Shown here: piece after piece, positions 16,291-23,361 of the stretch
Numbering within the stretch: position 1 is the stretch's first letter
Layout of the letters: the number at the start of each line of letters is the position of its first letter
Source of the DNA: JBBECE01 sp964574935
GTDB lineage: Bacteria > Pseudomonadota > Alphaproteobacteria > Rhizobiales > Devosiaceae
Assembly: GCA_964574935.1 (NCBI GenBank)
Contig: CAZNOZ010000005.1
Span: 24,104-88,103, forward strand
Reading direction: 5' to 3'
Length of the DNA stretch: 64,000 nucleotides
Translations under genes and position numbers: made by a program
The notes under the pieces: generated by a model
Told to the model about the DNA's origin: nothing
Databases searched by the model: none
The model's input: the letters and a program-made list of their open reading frames with translations, nothing else

Positions 16291-16850
16291 GGGCGAGGTT
16301 CCGCGTGCGCGATGATGGCCGCGGCTGATTCCTGCGGTGTCATCGCCGTGGTGTCGAGATGCAGGGCGTTGGGATGATCGACGGGCAACAGGGACTGATG
16401 GCGTCGGAATTCGGCGGCGGTCGATACATCGATGTGTTTGAGCCGGGCCGCCCGTTCGGCGGTGGGCACCCGCTCGGCAAAGGCCGCATCCGAGCAGGTT
16501 AAGACGACCGGCACAAATGCCGCAGCGCGGTGCCGAACCATCGTCTCGATACGCTCGAACACCTGACGATCGCGCGGCGAGTCAATGACGGCGGCGGTCA
16601 AAACATAGCTGAATTCGGGCGGCGCGATCGTTTCAATGGCGCGGTAGGCCTGCTCCCTGATTTCCCAGACCAGATCCCACACCTGCCGCGGCAACTGTGA
16701 GGTTCCATCAGCGTCGATCAGAGAAAAAATCACGTTGTTGACCAAGTGGTTGTCGAACAAACGAGCGTTCGTCCGAGCGCAGACTTCGCGAGCCACGGTC
16801 AGTTTGCCAACCCCGTAGTGCCCGATCAGGCACACCACCGTGTTGTTCAT
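16287..16850 (-). CDS. P-loop kinase-like protein of unknown function
   Basis: 187-residue P-loop protein resembling small-molecule or nucleotide kinases. The Walker A sequence is GHYGVGKLT at residues 10-18, with Leu where Ser/Thr normally follows the lysine; the GVGKLT variant recurs in a family of small proteobacterial AAA-type proteins, so it is probably genuine. A Walker-B-like hydrophobic strand (FSYVLTAAVIDSP) lies near 100 and basic residues in the lid region (RVPTAERAARLKHID) near 135-150. It is translationally coupled to cobN and cobO by ATGA overlaps on both sides. I do not recognise a substrate. The context raises a corrinoid- or nucleotide-related role, but that is guesswork. Confidence 0.75.
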   Translation of the reverse strand: MNNTVVCLIGHYGVGKLTVAREVCARTNARLFDNHLVNNVIFSLIDADGTSQLPRQVWDLVWEIREQAYRAIETIAPPEFSYVLTAAVIDSPRDRQVFERIETMVRHRAAAFVPVVLTCSDAAFAERVPTAERAARLKHIDVSTAAEFRRHQSLLPVDHPNALHLDTTAMTPQESAAAIIAHAEPRP

Positions 16851-19800
16851 TCGGCCGCCTCATGTTGCATCCAAGCATGCGCCGAATTGGACCTCGGGGT
16901 CCAGAAGCCGCGCTCGGCGGCCTCGCGGAATTTCCCCAGGAGTTCTTCGAAACCCGCCGGGTTGTTGTCCGCGATGAAGGCGCGCGTGACATCGTCGAGC
17001 ACGAAGGCCTCGAAGGCGAGATCGAAATGGTGGGTCCTGACGGCGCCGGTGGTGGCGGCAAAGGCGAACATGTAGTCGACGGTGGCGATGATCTCAAAGG
17101 CGCCCTTGTAGCCGTGGGCCTTGAGCCCCGCAATCCACTTCGGATTGACGACGCGGGACCTGACCACACGGCCGATCTCCTCTTCCAGCGTGCGGGTGAC
17201 CGGGCGCTCGGGCCGTGAGTGGTCGGAGTGATAGATGGCGGGCCGCTCGCCGGTGAGGGCTTGCGCAGTGGCGGCCAGGCCGCCCTCGAACTGGTAGTAG
17301 TCGTCGGAATCGAGCAGGTCGTGTTCGCGGTTGTCCTGGTTGTGCAGGACCGCTTCGATGGCGCCGAGCCGGGCGGCGAAGCGGGCCCGCGCCGGTGTGC
17401 CGGCCGCCTTTGCCCCGTAGGCATATTGGCCCCAGTTGAGGAAAGCGCGCGCCAGATCACCGGTCTCGCGCCAGGTGCCTGCGTCCATCAGCGCCTGCAG
17501 GCCGGCGCCATAGGCACCCGGCTTGGACCCGAATATCCGGTATCCGGCCTGCGCCGCGGCCTCCTGCTCGCTCGTGCCCTTTGCCATCAGGACGAGCGCG
17601 TCGGTGCGCATGCGGGCAGCGATCGGGTTCTGGTCCTCGGGCTCGTCCAACGCCCCGATGGCGCGGACGGCGCGGTCAAACAGTTCGATCTGGGCCGGGA
17701 AGGCATCCCGGAAGAGCCCTGAGATGCGCAAGGTCACGTCGACGCGGGGGCGGCCGAGCTTCGCAAGCGGGACGATCTGGTAGCCCGAGACCCTCAGCGA
17801 GCCGGGGTCCCAGACCGGTCTGGCGCCGATCAGCGCCAGCGCCTGGGCGATGTCGTCGCCGCCGGTGCGCATGTTGGCGGTGGCCCAAACCGACAGCGCG
17901 GCGGCGCCGAGATTTGTGCCGGTCTCCTGGAAATGCCGCCTCAGGAGGCTTTCGGCGGAGCGCTGTCCAAGTTCCCAGGCGGTCGGGGTGGGCACGGCGC
18001 GATTGTCGAGGGAATAGAAGTTGCGGCCGGTCGGGAGGACGTCGAGGCGTCCGCGGGAGGGCGCGCCGGCGGGGCCGGGCTCGACGAAGGCGCCATCCAG
18101 CGCTCTGAACAGGTTCTTGCGCTCCCCAGGTCCACAGGCGGCGAGCGCCGGGCGGATGACGGTTTCGAGATGGGCGAGGACGGCGCCGGTCGCCGACCAT
18201 ACAGGCTCGGGGGCGCGACGGCCCGAAACCATGTGGGCAGCCAGGGCCTCGAGCCGCTCGACGGTGTCGCCGGCGCTGCGCCAGGGCGCCGAGGTGACAT
18301 CCGCCAACTCTGGCGGCCGGGGCCCGGCCCAACGGCGCCCCAGATCGGCGGTCAACGGGTCGAAACCGAGCGCCAGATCGTCGGCAAGGGCCCGGATCAT
18401 CGAGGCTTCTTCGGGCGCCTCGCCGCGCGGCACGCGCACCAGGGCGACCAAAAGATCGGTTTCGGCGTCGCCGGAGGGCGAGCGGCCGAAGACGTGCAGA
18501 CCGGAGCGAATCTGGGCCTCCTTGAGCTCGCAGAGATAGGTGTCGAGCCGGCCGAGCGCTTCGTCGCCGTCGTCGGCGATCCCGGCGTCCTTGTCGAGCC
18601 CGGTGTCGCTCGAGAGCGCGAAGATGCGCCGGCGCAGGTCCCTGAGCCGTCGCCGGTCCATGCCGGAGGCGGCGAAATACTCGTCGCACAGGGCCTCGAG
18701 GTCCTTCAGCGGCCCGTAGGTCTCGGCGCGGGTCAGCGGCGGGATCAGGTGGTCGATGATGACGGCGCCGGTGCGGCGCTTGGCCTGGGTGCCCTCGCCT
18801 GGATCGTTGACGATGAAGGGATACAGGTGCGGCAGGCGCCCCCAGAGCGCCATCGGCCAGTCATCCGGCCCGAGGGCGTTGGCGCGGCCGGGCAGCCATT
18901 CGAGATTGCCGTGCTTGCCGTTGTGGATGACCGCGTGCGCGTCGAACCCAAGGCGGAGCCACAAATACGCCGCGAGGTAGCCGTGGGGCGGGACGAGATC
19001 CGGGTCGTGGTAGGCGGCCTCCGGGTCGAGATCGTAGCCGCGGGCCGGCTGGATCATCACCACCAGATTGCCGAAGCGGACGAGCGGCAGGTGAAAACCG
19101 TCGGCGCGGGCGAAGGGGTCGGTTTCGGGGGCGCCCCAGCGCTCGGTGACGGCGGTGCGCAGCGGTTCGGCGAGGGTCTCGAACAGCGCCTGGTAGCGCT
19201 CGAACGCCAGCACCTCCCCCTTCCCGCGCTCGGGATGGGCATTGGTGGGGCCGGCCTGGAGGCTTTCAATGAGGGCGTTGCCGTCTTTCGGGATCGCGTC
19301 GAGGCGATAGCCGGCGCCGGCCATGAGGTTGAGAATCTCGACTGTCGATCGCGGCGCGTCATAGCCGACACCGTTGGCGAGGCGGCCGTCGCGCACAGGA
19401 TAATTGGCGAGCACGATGGCAACACGCCGCTCGCCTGGCGAGGCGCGCCGTAGTCGCACCCAGTTGCCGGCGAGCTCGACCGACGCCGCGATGCCGTCGG
19501 CGTCCGGCGCGTAGGCGGTCAGCGGACATTCGGTTGCCGCGTGCCAGACGGCGGACGCCTTGTGGCCGACGATGAGAGCGCCGATACGGCCGTCGAGCTC
19601 GGGCAACACCACCTGCATGGCGAGGTCTTTGGGCGCCAGGCCCTGCTTGTCGGAATGCCAGAGCTCGGCCGGGCGGCCGGACTGGACGAGCTGGATGACC
19701 GGCGCGTCGGTCTCGGCGAAGGGGTTGAGCCTTTTTTCGAGGCCGTCGAGGCCGAGGGCGAAACCGGTCAGATTGAGGATCACGCCCGGCTCGAAGCGCG

Positions 19801-20695
19801 AGAAGGCGGCGCGGACAAACCGCACGCAGGCCGCTTCCTTGAGTGTCGAGACCAGGAGCGGGACGGCGGCGAGACCGGCTTCGCCGAGCGCTTTGACGAG
19901 GGCTTTGAGCGTGGCGGTGCCGGCGCCCTCGAGCGCAGCGCGGTAGAAGAGAATGGGGACGAAGGGCCTACCGCCATTTTCTTCGTGGTGGCCGCCCCCC
20001 CTTCCATCCTCCCCCACAAGGGGGGAGGTGACGGCATGGGCAGGCTCCATCTCCCCCTCGATGGGGGAGGTCGGCGCAACGCGCCGGGTGGGGGTGGTCG
20101 TGCCGACGCCACAAAGGAGGTCTTCGAGCGCCTCCGCCTCGATAATGCCCTCCCCCGGCCACCAGTAGCCGAAGCGCGGGAACGGACGCGGTTTGGCCTC
20201 GGGTGGCGGTTCGCCGGCCACGATGGCGCGGCAGGCGGCGAGGATCGCGTCGGCATTCTCCGGCCCGCCGGCGGTGAAGCGGGCATGCAGGTGGCGCCAC
20301 TCGTCATCGGTGACCGTCGAGCGCGCCAGGAGGTCCGGATCGGGGGTGGCGTCGCCCGGCAAAAGGGCGAGTTCGGGCCCGCCATTGGCGGCGAGCGCGC
20401 AAAGCTCATCGACGCCATAGGGCCAGTAGGCGCGGCCGCCGAGCAACCGAACGACGACGAGCCGCGCCTGGCGCGCGGTCTTGTCGATCCAGGTGTCGAC
20501 GGAAAGGTTGTGGGCGAGCCGCAGGGTCGAGGCGAGGCGGACGTCGGTGGCGCCAGTGCGGTCGACGGCGCCGGCGATGAGCGCCAGCTCGCTGTCGGCG
20601 GCGGTGAGAATGGCGATGTCGCCAGGGCTTTGGCCCAGATCGATCGCTTCTCCTTCCTGCTGAATCTGGCCGGCCTGGGCCGCGAGCAAATGCAT
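16847..20695 (-). CDS. cobN: cobaltochelatase subunit CobN
   Basis: Large subunit of the ATP-dependent cobaltochelatase of the aerobic route (with CobS and CobT, not in this window). ATG 20695 gives 1282 residues beginning MHLLAAQAGQ, as CobN proteins do, and it follows the upstream mini-ORF as TGATG. CobN blocks include EAIDLGQSPGDIAIL (16-30), VIHNGKHGNLEWLPGRANAL, WGQYAYG and VDVTLRISGLFRDAFPAQ. Residues about 197-240 are a low-complexity insert encoded by a palindromic repeat (19976-20107). The frame remains open, so the gene is not a simple pseudogene, but both its 5' end and this region are disturbed. It may act beside CbiX or be under relaxed selection. Confidence 0.93.
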   Translation of the reverse strand: MHLLAAQAGQIQQEGEAIDLGQSPGDIAILTAADSELALIAGAVDRTGATDVRLASTLRLAHNLSVDTWIDKTARQARLVVVRLLGGRAYWPYGVDELCALAANGGPELALLPGDATPDPDLLARSTVTDDEWRHLHARFTAGGPENADAILAACRAIVAGEPPPEAKPRPFPRFGYWWPGEGIIEAEALEDLLCGVGTTTPTRRVAPTSPIEGEMEPAHAVTSPLVGEDGRGGGHHEENGGRPFVPILFYRAALEGAGTATLKALVKALGEAGLAAVPLLVSTLKEAACVRFVRAAFSRFEPGVILNLTGFALGLDGLEKRLNPFAETDAPVIQLVQSGRPAELWHSDKQGLAPKDLAMQVVLPELDGRIGALIVGHKASAVWHAATECPLTAYAPDADGIAASVELAGNWVRLRRASPGERRVAIVLANYPVRDGRLANGVGYDAPRSTVEILNLMAGAGYRLDAIPKDGNALIESLQAGPTNAHPERGKGEVLAFERYQALFETLAEPLRTAVTERWGAPETDPFARADGFHLPLVRFGNLVVMIQPARGYDLDPEAAYHDPDLVPPHGYLAAYLWLRLGFDAHAVIHNGKHGNLEWLPGRANALGPDDWPMALWGRLPHLYPFIVNDPGEGTQAKRRTGAVIIDHLIPPLTRAETYGPLKDLEALCDEYFAASGMDRRRLRDLRRRIFALSSDTGLDKDAGIADDGDEALGRLDTYLCELKEAQIRSGLHVFGRSPSGDAETDLLVALVRVPRGEAPEEASMIRALADDLALGFDPLTADLGRRWAGPRPPELADVTSAPWRSAGDTVERLEALAAHMVSGRRAPEPVWSATGAVLAHLETVIRPALAACGPGERKNLFRALDGAFVEPGPAGAPSRGRLDVLPTGRNFYSLDNRAVPTPTAWELGQRSAESLLRRHFQETGTNLGAAALSVWATANMRTGGDDIAQALALIGARPVWDPGSLRVSGYQIVPLAKLGRPRVDVTLRISGLFRDAFPAQIELFDRAVRAIGALDEPEDQNPIAARMRTDALVLMAKGTSEQEAAAQAGYRIFGSKPGAYGAGLQALMDAGTWRETGDLARAFLNWGQYAYGAKAAGTPARARFAARLGAIEAVLHNQDNREHDLLDSDDYYQFEGGLAATAQALTGERPAIYHSDHSRPERPVTRTLEEEIGRVVRSRVVNPKWIAGLKAHGYKGAFEIIATVDYMFAFAATTGAVRTHHFDLAFEAFVLDDVTRAFIADNNPAGFEELLGKFREAAERGFWTPRSNSAHAWMQHEAAE
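19976..20107. repeat. palindromic repeat element inserted in frame within cobN
   Basis: About 130 bases of cobN with two G/C hairpins: CCTCCCCC (20008-20015) with GGGGGAGG (20021-20028), and CTCCCCC (20051-20057) with GGGGGAG (20063-20069). These are flanked by G-rich/C-rich ends near 19994 and 20090. The sequence style is that of dispersed intergenic repeats of Rhizobiales (from memory). It is read as about 40 extra CobN residues with the doublet TSPIEGEM / TSPLVGED, without a stop or frameshift. CobN homologues should lack it. Exact ends are approximate. Confidence 0.7.
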
Positions 20696-20697
20696 CA
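20646..20697. repeat. direct repeat, copy A (functional 5' end of cobN)
   Basis: 52 bases covering the TGATG junction and first codons of cobN. The first 41 bases are identical to copy B at 20777-20828 and the final segment differs at three or so positions. This copy continues into the real cobN reading frame. The two copies flank a palindromic element, so the arrangement looks like an insertion with a long duplicated flank, or a tandem duplication that later received the element. Confidence 0.85.
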
Positions 20698-20826
20698 GAG
20701 CCTCGCCCCGGCGATCTGTTTTCTGCGCATGGCCTTGTCCGAAAACCAGTCCCCACTTTTCGGGGCCATGCGCGGCGCTTCTCCTTCCTGCTGAATCTGG
20801 CCGGCCTGGGCCGCGAGAAGTTGCAT
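20695..20826 (-). CDS. 43-codon mini-ORF bridging cobW and cobN
   Basis: A short frame created by duplication of the cobN start. It begins with ATG overlapping the cobW stop (TGATG), reads 17 residues identical to the CobN N-terminus except at position 2 (MQLLAAQAGQIQQEGEA), and then reads through the palindromic element. It ends in a TGA that again overlaps the true cobN ATG as TGATG. No function is expected of the peptide. Its likely importance is that it preserves stop-start translational coupling from cobW to cobN across the insertion. Whether it is translated is not known. Confidence 0.5.
   Translation of the reverse strand: MQLLAAQAGQIQQEGEAPRMAPKSGDWFSDKAMRRKQIAGARL
20725..20773. repeat. 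palindromic Rhizobiales-type repeat between the duplicated cobN starts
   Basis: A near-perfect palindrome: GCGCATGGCC (20725-20734) pairs with GGCCATGCGC (20764-20773), and inside it CCGAAAA (20739-20745) pairs with TTTTCGG (20757-20763). The core resembles the very common Rhizobiales repeat family containing GAAAACC..TCCCCACTTTTCGG (recognised from memory, name not certain). It is the unique sequence separating the two copies of the cobN start region. Confidence 0.75.
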
Positions 20827-20828
20827 CA
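20777..20828. repeat. direct repeat, copy B (cobW-proximal duplicate of the cobN start)
   Basis: Second copy of the cobN 5' segment, starting exactly at the TGATG junction with cobW. It matches copy A (20646-20697) over the first 41 plus-strand bases and again over GCATCA at the end. The offset between copies is 131 bases. This copy encodes the start of the mini-ORF rather than of CobN. Confidence 0.85.
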
Positions 20829-21872
20829 CGATGCCGGCGCGGCGAACGCGGTGGCAATGCCGTCGCGATCGAGCGGCGACTCGCCGATCACCACCAGGGC
20901 GGTCCGGCGGTCTTCATTGTCGCGCCAGGGGCGCTCGAACCAGGTCTCGATGCGCGGGCCGACGGCCTGCACGGCGAGGCGCGCCGGCGAATCCTCGAGG
21001 GCCGCGAACCCCTTCAGGCGCAATATATCGTGCCGGGCGACGGCATTTTCGATTGTCTCGATCAGGGTGGATTTGTCGCGGCTGGGCGGCAGATGCAGGG
21101 CGATGGTGTCGAAATCGTCGTGCTCGTGGCCCGCGCCGCCGTGATCGGCCTCGTGCCGGGACGGGCGGGCGCCGAGATCAGCTTCCGAGCCGAAGCCGAG
21201 GCCGAGCAGCGCCGCCGGATCGACGGCGCCGTGCCGGGCGTGAAGGGTGGCCACGCCGGCCCGCTTGCGGCGCGCGATCCCGGATTCGATTTCGGCGAGC
21301 CGGGCCGCGCCGACGAGGTCGGTCTTGGCGAACACGATCATGTCGGCGGCGATGAGCTGATCGGCGAAGAGCTCGCCAAGAGGAGTTTCGTGGTCGAGCA
21401 TCGGATCGGCCCGGCGGCTGGCTTCGACGGCGGCCTCGTCGGTGGCGAACCGGCCCGCCGCCAGCGCCGCCGCGTCGACCACCGTGACGACCCCGTCGAC
21501 GGTGAGCTCGGCGGCGATCTCGGGCCAGTTGAAGGCACGCACCAATGGCTGCGGCAACGCCAGGCCCGAAGTCTCGATGACGATGTGATCGGGGCGCGGC
21601 GTGCGCGACAGGATCAGCTGCATTGCGGGGATGAAATCCTCGGCGACGGTGCAGCAGATGCAGCCGTTGGCGAGTTCGGTTATATCGGCCTCCGCGCAGC
21701 CGGCGACGCCGCAGCCGCGGATGAGATCGGCGTCGACCCCGATATCGCCAAATTCGTTGATGACCAGGGCGATCCGGCGGCCCGCGGCGTGACCGAGAAG
21801 ATGGGAGATCAACGTCGTCTTGCCGGCGCCCAGGAAGCCGGTGATGATGGTGGCCGGGATCTTCGCCTGCAT
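20826..21872 (-). CDS. cobW: CobW family metallochaperone GTPase
   Basis: COG0523 GTPase thought to deliver metal (cobalt or zinc) to client proteins such as the cobaltochelatase. ATG 21872 gives 348 residues. Motifs are the P-loop GFLGAGKTT at 9-17, the metal-binding CxCC in NGCICCTV near 75, a VDA segment (VTVVDAAAL), the G4-type AKTD (MIVFAKTDLVG) and a His-rich linker HEADHGGAGHEHDD near 253-266. The start overlaps the cbtA stop and the stop overlaps the next ATG, both as TGATG. Direct adjacency to cobN is the classic alphaproteobacterial arrangement. Confidence 0.94.
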   Translation of the reverse strand: MQAKIPATIITGFLGAGKTTLISHLLGHAAGRRIALVINEFGDIGVDADLIRGCGVAGCAEADITELANGCICCTVAEDFIPAMQLILSRTPRPDHIVIETSGLALPQPLVRAFNWPEIAAELTVDGVVTVVDAAALAAGRFATDEAAVEASRRADPMLDHETPLGELFADQLIAADMIVFAKTDLVGAARLAEIESGIARRKRAGVATLHARHGAVDPAALLGLGFGSEADLGARPSRHEADHGGAGHEHDDFDTIALHLPPSRDKSTLIETIENAVARHDILRLKGFAALEDSPARLAVQAVGPRIETWFERPWRDNEDRRTALVVIGESPLDRDGIATAFAAPAS

Positions 21873-22549
21873 CACGCCGCCTCGCGCTGTCGGAAGCGTT
21901 CGAGCAACACCCCCAGCACCGGGCCGAGCACGAGCCAGAGGGCCGCCGTTGCACCCAGGGCATTGGCGGCATAGGCGGAGGCCAGTTCCGCGGGCACATC
22001 GCTCTGACCGTGCGGCGCTGCGGGCGCCCCGACAAGATGCGGGCCCGCGATCAGGGCAGCGGCGAGGCCAAGAGCAACCGGATGCCGCCATTTGGCGAGA
22101 ACGACAAGCCCGGCGCCGGTCGCCGCGACGGTGCCGACCCACCACAGCTGCCGGGCGCCGAGATCGGCGGTTAGCATGCCGGGCAATTCCGGGGGCAGAC
22201 CGACGGCTGGCGCCAGCTGGACGGCGATGAAGCCGCCCAGTCCCCACAGGAGGCCGTTGGCCGGCGTGATCGCGATATCGGCGAGCACCGAGACGGCGGC
22301 GAGGACGAGGGCGAAGCCGACCGAAGCCAATAAGTTGGCGAGAACCGTATAGGCGGTGCGCTCCATCCCATTGGCGGGCGTCCAGGCCTCCGGTGGCGCG
22401 GCGGCCGCCGGATCATGCGCATGCGCGTCGCCCTCGTAGAGCTCGGCCGCGACTATCAGGGGAACGACGCGCCATTGCTGGATGGCGGTCATGACCAGGC
22501 CGGCCGCCAGACCCGCAACAACGGCCGCGAAGAGGATTCGCGCGAACAT
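21872..22549 (-). CDS. cbtA: cobalt transporter subunit CbtA
   Basis: Predicted membrane cobalt transporter subunit. From ATG 22549 the protein has 225 residues with five or so membrane helices, starting MFARILFAAVVAGLAAGLVMT. A loop EGDAHAHDP near 35-43 could bind metal. Further helices follow at about 65-85, 95-110, 125-145 and 185-205. The open frame upstream of ATG 22549 overlaps cbtB and is not coding. It follows cbtB by 19 bases and is coupled to cobW through TGATG. CbtA and CbtB were defined as B12-riboswitch-regulated cobalt transporters in alphaproteobacteria, exactly the context seen here. Confidence 0.92.
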   Translation of the reverse strand: MFARILFAAVVAGLAAGLVMTAIQQWRVVPLIVAAELYEGDAHAHDPAAAAPPEAWTPANGMERTAYTVLANLLASVGFALVLAAVSVLADIAITPANGLLWGLGGFIAVQLAPAVGLPPELPGMLTADLGARQLWWVGTVAATGAGLVVLAKWRHPVALGLAAALIAGPHLVGAPAAPHGQSDVPAELASAYAANALGATAALWLVLGPVLGVLLERFRQREAA

Positions 22550-22568
22550 CCGTGGCGCCTCCGACGGC

Positions 22569-22745
22569 TCAGTGGCAGGGAAAGCCGACCGAGTGCCTGG
22601 TGTCGTGGGCGCCGTTGTGCAGCGCCCTGTCGCTGGCCAGGCCAACGCCCCACAGAAGCGTCATGCCGAGCAGGAAGGCCAAGGCGCCGGCCCAAAGCCG
22701 TTCGGAAATCGAAAGTGAGGACAGAGTTCGGGAGTGAACAGACAT
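22569..22745 (-). CDS. cbtB: cobalt transporter subunit CbtB (58 residues)
   Basis: Small single-span membrane protein read directly from the sequence. ATG 22745 is preceded by GGAGGGTGG at a suitable distance, and the frame runs 58 codons to TGA 22571-22569. One hydrophobic helix (WAGALAFLLGMTLLWGVGLA) spans about residues 18-37. The short His-containing tail ALHNGAHDTRHSVGFPCH, with its conserved ending of His residues, is the CbtB signature for metal. It is the first gene after the cobalamin riboswitch, so it should be the most tightly B12-controlled gene of the operon. Confidence 0.93.
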   Translation of the reverse strand: MSVHSRTLSSLSISERLWAGALAFLLGMTLLWGVGLASDRALHNGAHDTRHSVGFPCH

Positions 22746-22804
22746 GTGCGACCACCCTCCGTGTGCACGCGCATCAGTTCGGGCCGACCAAGGTGGCGGC
22801 CCGG

Positions 22805-22975
22805 CGGCTGTGGCAGGTCTCCTGGCTCGCGGGTCGCCGCTTCAGCCGTCCCTTCCCGGCCCGAAGGCCAGTGGATCTGACGGAAAGCTCGCCGCTCACA
22901 GTTGCGGGGGCAGCCACGGATTTGGTCCCTGATGGGTACGCCGCACCGTGTTCCCTTTTCATCCCGTTGCCGCAT
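22805..22975 (-). promoter_or_regulatory. cobalamin (AdoCbl) riboswitch
   Basis: All core boxes of a class I cobalamin riboswitch are visible on the minus strand in order: AAAAGGGAA, GGTGCGG, ATCAGGGACCAA, GCTGCCCCCGCAACTGT, a side arm with TCCACTGG and GCCGGGAAGG, and the 3' box AGCCAGGAGACCTGCC (ending near 22811). It lies about 60 bases upstream of the cbtB start, close enough to act on translation initiation. I see no obvious poly-T terminator between. It should repress cbtB-cbtA-cobW-cobN and the following genes when AdoCbl is abundant. The ends are approximate. Confidence 0.96.
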
Positions 22976-23106
22976 CGGGCGCCGGGAACCACGGGGCGAT
23001 TGTTGGCACGCCGCGCACCCGGCGTCAAACGGGGTCACCGGCTTGCACGGCGCCGCGCGGGCTGCCTAGGCTGGCGGGGCAACCGCCGGTGGCAAGGAGA
23101 CGGGGC

Positions 23107-23361
23107 ATGGCCGAAATCAAGTTCACGCGCGAGGAGAAGCAGGCCCTGCTGGCGCGGATTCAGACCTATGTGAGCGAGGAATTCGACCAGGATATCGGGC
23201 TGGTGGCGGCTCAGACCATGCTCGATTTCATGGCCGGCGAGTTGGGCAATTTCTTCTACAATCGCGGGCTCTACGACGCACAGGCGGCGATCTCGAAGCG
23301 CCTCGATGAAGTCAGCGAGGCAATCTACGCGCTGGAAAAGCCCACCGATTTCCGGGCCTAG
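23107..23361 (+). CDS. DUF2164 family protein
   Basis: 84-residue protein of the DUF2164 family: KFTREEKQALLARIQTY at the N-terminus, then YVSEEFDQDIG and FMAGELGNFFYNRGLYDAQA. ATG 23107 is preceded by AAGGAGACGGGGC, a good ribosome site. Function is unknown; the family is a small cytosolic helical protein. It ends tail to tail with uxuA, sharing a CTAG double stop at 23358-23361. Codon use is like its neighbours. Confidence 0.85.
   Translation: MAEIKFTREEKQALLARIQTYVSEEFDQDIGLVAAQTMLDFMAGELGNFFYNRGLYDAQAAISKRLDEVSEAIYALEKPTDFRA

Noticed and set aside
19976..20107. Palindrome inside cobN as a terminator or as evidence that cobN is a pseudogene
   Set aside because: No T-tract follows on the coding strand, the frame stays open and the flanking CobN motifs are intact; treated as an in-frame repeat instead.
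17933..20794. Long plus-strand frames opposite cobN (17933-19453, 19541-20794)
   Set aside because: Antisense shadows of cobN; no ribosome site and no recognisable protein features.
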